In this document: one piece after another, positions 61,903 to 64,000 of the stretch
How the letters are laid out: the number at the start of each line of letters is the position of its first letter
How positions within the stretch are numbered: position 1 is the first letter of the stretch
Assembly: GCA_947495555.1 (NCBI GenBank)
Contig: CANLZI010000001.1
Span: 1,216,861-1,280,860 of the forward strand
Reading direction: 5' to 3'
From: an uncultured Erythrobacter sp.
GTDB taxonomy: Bacteria; Pseudomonadota; Alphaproteobacteria; Sphingomonadales; Sphingomonadaceae
DNA length: 64,000 bases
Notes under the pieces: generated by a model
The model's input: only the letters and a program-made list of their open reading frames with translations
What the model was told of the DNA's origin: nothing
Databases searched by the model: none
Translations under genes and position numbers: made by a program

Positions 61903-62448
61903 CTATTTGCGCGTGATCGTTTCAGACAGCCGGGCCACAACAATGCCGAATTTGCGGATCTTCATTTCATTGCTGCAGGTCTTTCCATCAGCCGCAATGG
62001 TGAGCACCTGGCTGACCTTCAGACCGCCTTCCAATTTGTAGGACAATGTCATGGCGTTGCCCGAAATCGTCCCTTTAACCGGGCTGGTCGCATCGCTGAT
62101 GGTACCGGTCACCTTGCCTTCGCCGGCCTCGCGCAGACGCCACGTGCGATTGCGAACCGGGTCATCCCCGATCTCTACCGTTTGCGTGATCATCAAAGAA
62201 CCATCGGGCTGTATTGTGCCCACGCTGACAGCCCGCGTTTGTTTGGCAGAGGACATCAATTCCTTGATATTGCCGCGGCTGACCGTGGTGCCGGTAAAGA
62301 ACGCAACCGGGGCAGCCGATGCAGATGCCTTGGCCGCGCTAGTCGCCGCCTGTGCCTGCAGCGGCGCCTCACCAACCGCTGGCACCCAGCCCAGAACCAA
62401 CCCGAATAGCGCCGTCGCGCTGGCGGCTTTCACCCAAGAATATGTCAT
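61903..62448 (-). CDS. Exported protein, DUF3833-like
   Basis: A 181-residue protein with a signal peptide of about 34 residues and the block NRTWRLREAGEGKVTGTISD, which is like the lipocalin-style DUF3833 family. An Ala/Ser-rich linker follows the signal. Function unknown. Confidence 0.6.
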   Translation of the reverse strand: MTYSWVKAASATALFGLVLGWVPAVGEAPLQAQAATSAAKASASAAPVAFFTGTTVSRGNIKELMSSAKQTRAVSVGTIQPDGSLMITQTVEIGDDPVRNRTWRLREAGEGKVTGTISDATSPVKGTISGNAMTLSYKLEGGLKVSQVLTIAADGKTCSNEMKIRKFGIVVARLSETITRK

Positions 62449-62633
62449 TATTTATGCGCCCCTCGAAGAACCGTCTGCCCGTTTGGGGCATGTCCTGATT
62501 CTCTGCAGATGAGTGTCCTATGCTTTGCATTGAGTGTAAAGCTGTTTGGCCAGTCTTGTTAGCAATCAGACACCGCATAAACCGGCAAGCCCAGCGTTTG
62601 AGGGCGCGAGCAAAACTCTCTAAGCTTACCCAT

Positions 62634-63104
62634 ATGACGCATCCCAACAATTCTATCACCATCCTGGTTGATGCTGACGCCTGTCCGGTCAAGGAAGAGG
62701 TGTATCGCGTGGCCGACCGCTTTAAAGCGCAGGTCCGCGTGGTCAGCAATTCGCCTTTCGGAATACCCGACAATCCTCGCATCAAGCGCGTGGTGGTGGA
62801 CGATGGCTTTGACGCCGCTGACGATTGGATTGCCGACAATGCCACCCCCCACTGCGTGGTGATCACCGCCGACATTTTGCTGGCCGAGCGGTGCCTTAAG
62901 GCGGGCGCAAAAGTGCTCGCCCACAATGGCAAAGTGTTCGATGCCGCCAGCATCGGTAGCGCGATTGCGACCCGCGCCATTATGGAGGATTTGCGCGCTG
63001 GGATGGACGGGATCGGCGGCGGCCCTCCCCCCTTTTCCAAGGCCGACCGATCGCGCTTCCTCCAGGCCCTCGACAAGGAAATGATGGCCCTGTCGCGCGC
63101 CTAA
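62634..63104 (+). CDS. YaiI/YqxD family protein
   Basis: A 156-residue DUF188 protein: ILVDADACPVKEEVYRVA at the start, then RVVSNSPFGIP and the GGGPPPFSKADRSRF end. The family has a PIN-like nuclease fold with acidic residues; its role is unclear. ATG at 62634 is the family start; the upstream extension is not real. Confidence 0.93.
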   Translation: MTHPNNSITILVDADACPVKEEVYRVADRFKAQVRVVSNSPFGIPDNPRIKRVVVDDGFDAADDWIADNATPHCVVITADILLAERCLKAGAKVLAHNGKVFDAASIGSAIATRAIMEDLRAGMDGIGGGPPPFSKADRSRFLQALDKEMMALSRA

Positions 63105-63161
63105 GCTCGCGTACGTCGCGCCCAATCTGGAACCTCTTTGGGCGCAGCGGATTGTTGAGCC

Positions 63162-63755
63162 ATGACCCATCGCAATCCCCGCACCACCTTCGCCTCCTCT
63201 GCAATCGCTGCTGCCAGCCTGTTTCTGGCCGGCTGCGTCGGCTCTCCCGGCCCCGTCGGCAATGCCAGCGTGCCCGAACCGGCCAAGCCTGTCAGCCTGA
63301 ACGAGTATCTGGGCAAATGGTACGAATATGGCCGTTACGAGGCCCCGTTTCAGGAAGGGTGCGAGGCGGTGACCGCGGAATATTCTCTGCGCGATCCCTC
63401 CGACCCAGACACCAGGATCAAGGTGGTCAATTCGTGCCGCAAGGGATCGCTGGATGGCGAATTTGATCAATCCACCGGCAAGGCCAAGATCGTTGACGGC
63501 AGCGACGGCGCAAAGTTGAAAGTCAGCTTTTTCGGTCCGTTCTATGGCGATTACTGGGTGCTCGATCGCGGGCCAGCGGGCGATGACGGCTTGTATGACT
63601 GGTCAATCGTTGGCGAGCCGAGCGGGCGCTATTTGTGGATGCTCACGCGCGAGCCTCAACCCGGCCCCGAGCTTCGCGCGCAGCTGGAAGCGCGGGTCCG
63701 CGAGCTGGGCTATGACTGGAGCCTTGTAAGGTTGACGCAGCAACCAGCGGGCTGA
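63162..63755 (+). CDS. Lipocalin family lipoprotein (Blc-like)
   Basis: A 197-residue lipoprotein (LAGC, about C25) with the lipocalin opening YLGKWYEYGRYEAPFQ and the YDWSIVGEPSGRYLWML strand pair. Blc proteins carry lipids in the outer membrane. Cysteines at GCEAV and NSCRKG may be bonded, as in other bacterial lipocalins. Confidence 0.92.
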   Translation: MTHRNPRTTFASSAIAAASLFLAGCVGSPGPVGNASVPEPAKPVSLNEYLGKWYEYGRYEAPFQEGCEAVTAEYSLRDPSDPDTRIKVVNSCRKGSLDGEFDQSTGKAKIVDGSDGAKLKVSFFGPFYGDYWVLDRGPAGDDGLYDWSIVGEPSGRYLWMLTREPQPGPELRAQLEARVRELGYDWSLVRLTQQPAG

Positions 63756-63856
63756 ATTTCCGCGCCCGGTTCAGGCATTTTGCCGAATTCATGCGTGTTA
63801 ATGGTGAAACAGGCGTAGGATCGATTTGGAGCCTTCCGCTCCGATTGGAAAAAGCC

Positions 63857-63988
63857 ATGGCCAAAGGCCAACAAAAGAAGAGCCGCGAAGCACGCAAGCC
63901 CAAAAAGGAAAAGGTGAAAACCAACGCCTCGCAGCCGTCGCAAAAGCCCGGCGGGATCAAAGGCCTGGAGAATATGAAAAACAGCTAG
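63857..63988 (+). CDS. Small basic protein
   Basis: A 43-residue, Lys/Arg/Gln-rich protein (AKGQQKKSREARKPKKEKVK, then GGIKGLENMKNS). It might bind nucleic acid. A similar short gene often appears in sphingomonads but I cannot name it. The ATG at 63857 is a likely start; the longer frame lacks support. Confidence 0.5.
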   Translation: MAKGQQKKSREARKPKKEKVKTNASQPSQKPGGIKGLENMKNS

Positions 63989-64000
63989 CTTGGATTTGTG

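Noticed and set aside
1..64000. Insertion sequence, prophage, CRISPR-Cas or restriction system
   Set aside because: I saw no transposase, integrase, phage structural gene, cas gene or repeat-spacer array in the window.

Overview
The window looks like chromosomal DNA of a GC-rich alphaproteobacterium. The best fit is the order Sphingomonadales, perhaps family Erythrobacteraceae. The grounds are gene content and style: an SspB adaptor, an infC that appears to start at ATA, a LOV histidine kinase of the HWE class, SWIB and GFA proteins, TonB-dependent uptake beside a quinohemoprotein dehydrogenase, and many ATGA or TGATG gene overlaps. The family name is inference; no rRNA or marker search was possible.

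Bases 1-13853 form an accessory-looking catabolic block. It starts with a cut 2-keto-4-pentenoate hydratase-like gene, a major facilitator transporter, a MarR regulator and a SnoaL-like protein. A minus-strand operon follows: coxS, coxL, coxM, coxG and xdhC homologues, encoding a form II molybdenum hydroxylase with its maturation factors. Next come a MobA-like nucleotidyltransferase, a periplasmic polyvinyl-alcohol-dehydrogenase-like quinohemoprotein, a TonB-dependent receptor and a short-chain dehydrogenase. Three near-identical 14-bp palindromes (7830, 10426 and 12986) lie in the promoter regions of these units, so they look like one regulon. The likely logic is uptake across the outer membrane, periplasmic oxidation, import, cytoplasmic hydroxylation and a meta-cleavage-like end. 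The substrate is unknown. A tRNA-Ser(GGA) marks the right edge.

Bases 14259-29135 are mixed housekeeping and accessory genes: an exported cyclophilin-like protein, a RelA/SpoT enzyme, a GH16 lipoprotein with a changed catalytic motif, hemF and pdeM flanking a perfect FNR-type box, infC with a terminator, a DUF547 protein, a DASS transporter, a PLP sulfur-amino-acid enzyme behind a structured leader, an unusual SDR, a SET-domain protein and a DnaJ-domain protein. Bases 29147-33708 hold the Tol-Pal operon (ybgC-tolQ-tolR-tolA-tolB-pal, minus strand). Bases 33788-37973 hold a HIT protein, a cupin and histidine genes (hisB-hisH-hisA-orf-hisF-hisE, minus strand). sspB, a small hypothetical gene and gmk follow on the plus strand.

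Bases 39775-49389 are a lipid or acyl-CoA region: a desaturase, an SDR and a pair of acyl-CoA dehydrogenases on the minus strand, then a GPH-type transporter, an ACAD10/11-like dehydrogenase, a zinc alcohol dehydrogenase and an ACAD10/11-like phosphotransferase on the plus strand. The last set resembles pathways that phosphorylate and remove a hydroxyl group from 4-hydroxyacyl-CoA.

Bases 49414-63988 hold a subtilisin-type autotransporter, dapD, an M19 dipeptidase with its ribosome site in a hairpin, a SWIB protein, a Raf-kinase-inhibitor-like protein, a LOV histidine kinase with its response regulator, two GFA proteins, a cold-shock protein, a RaiA/HPF homologue, a YaiI protein, a lipocalin and several small hypothetical genes.
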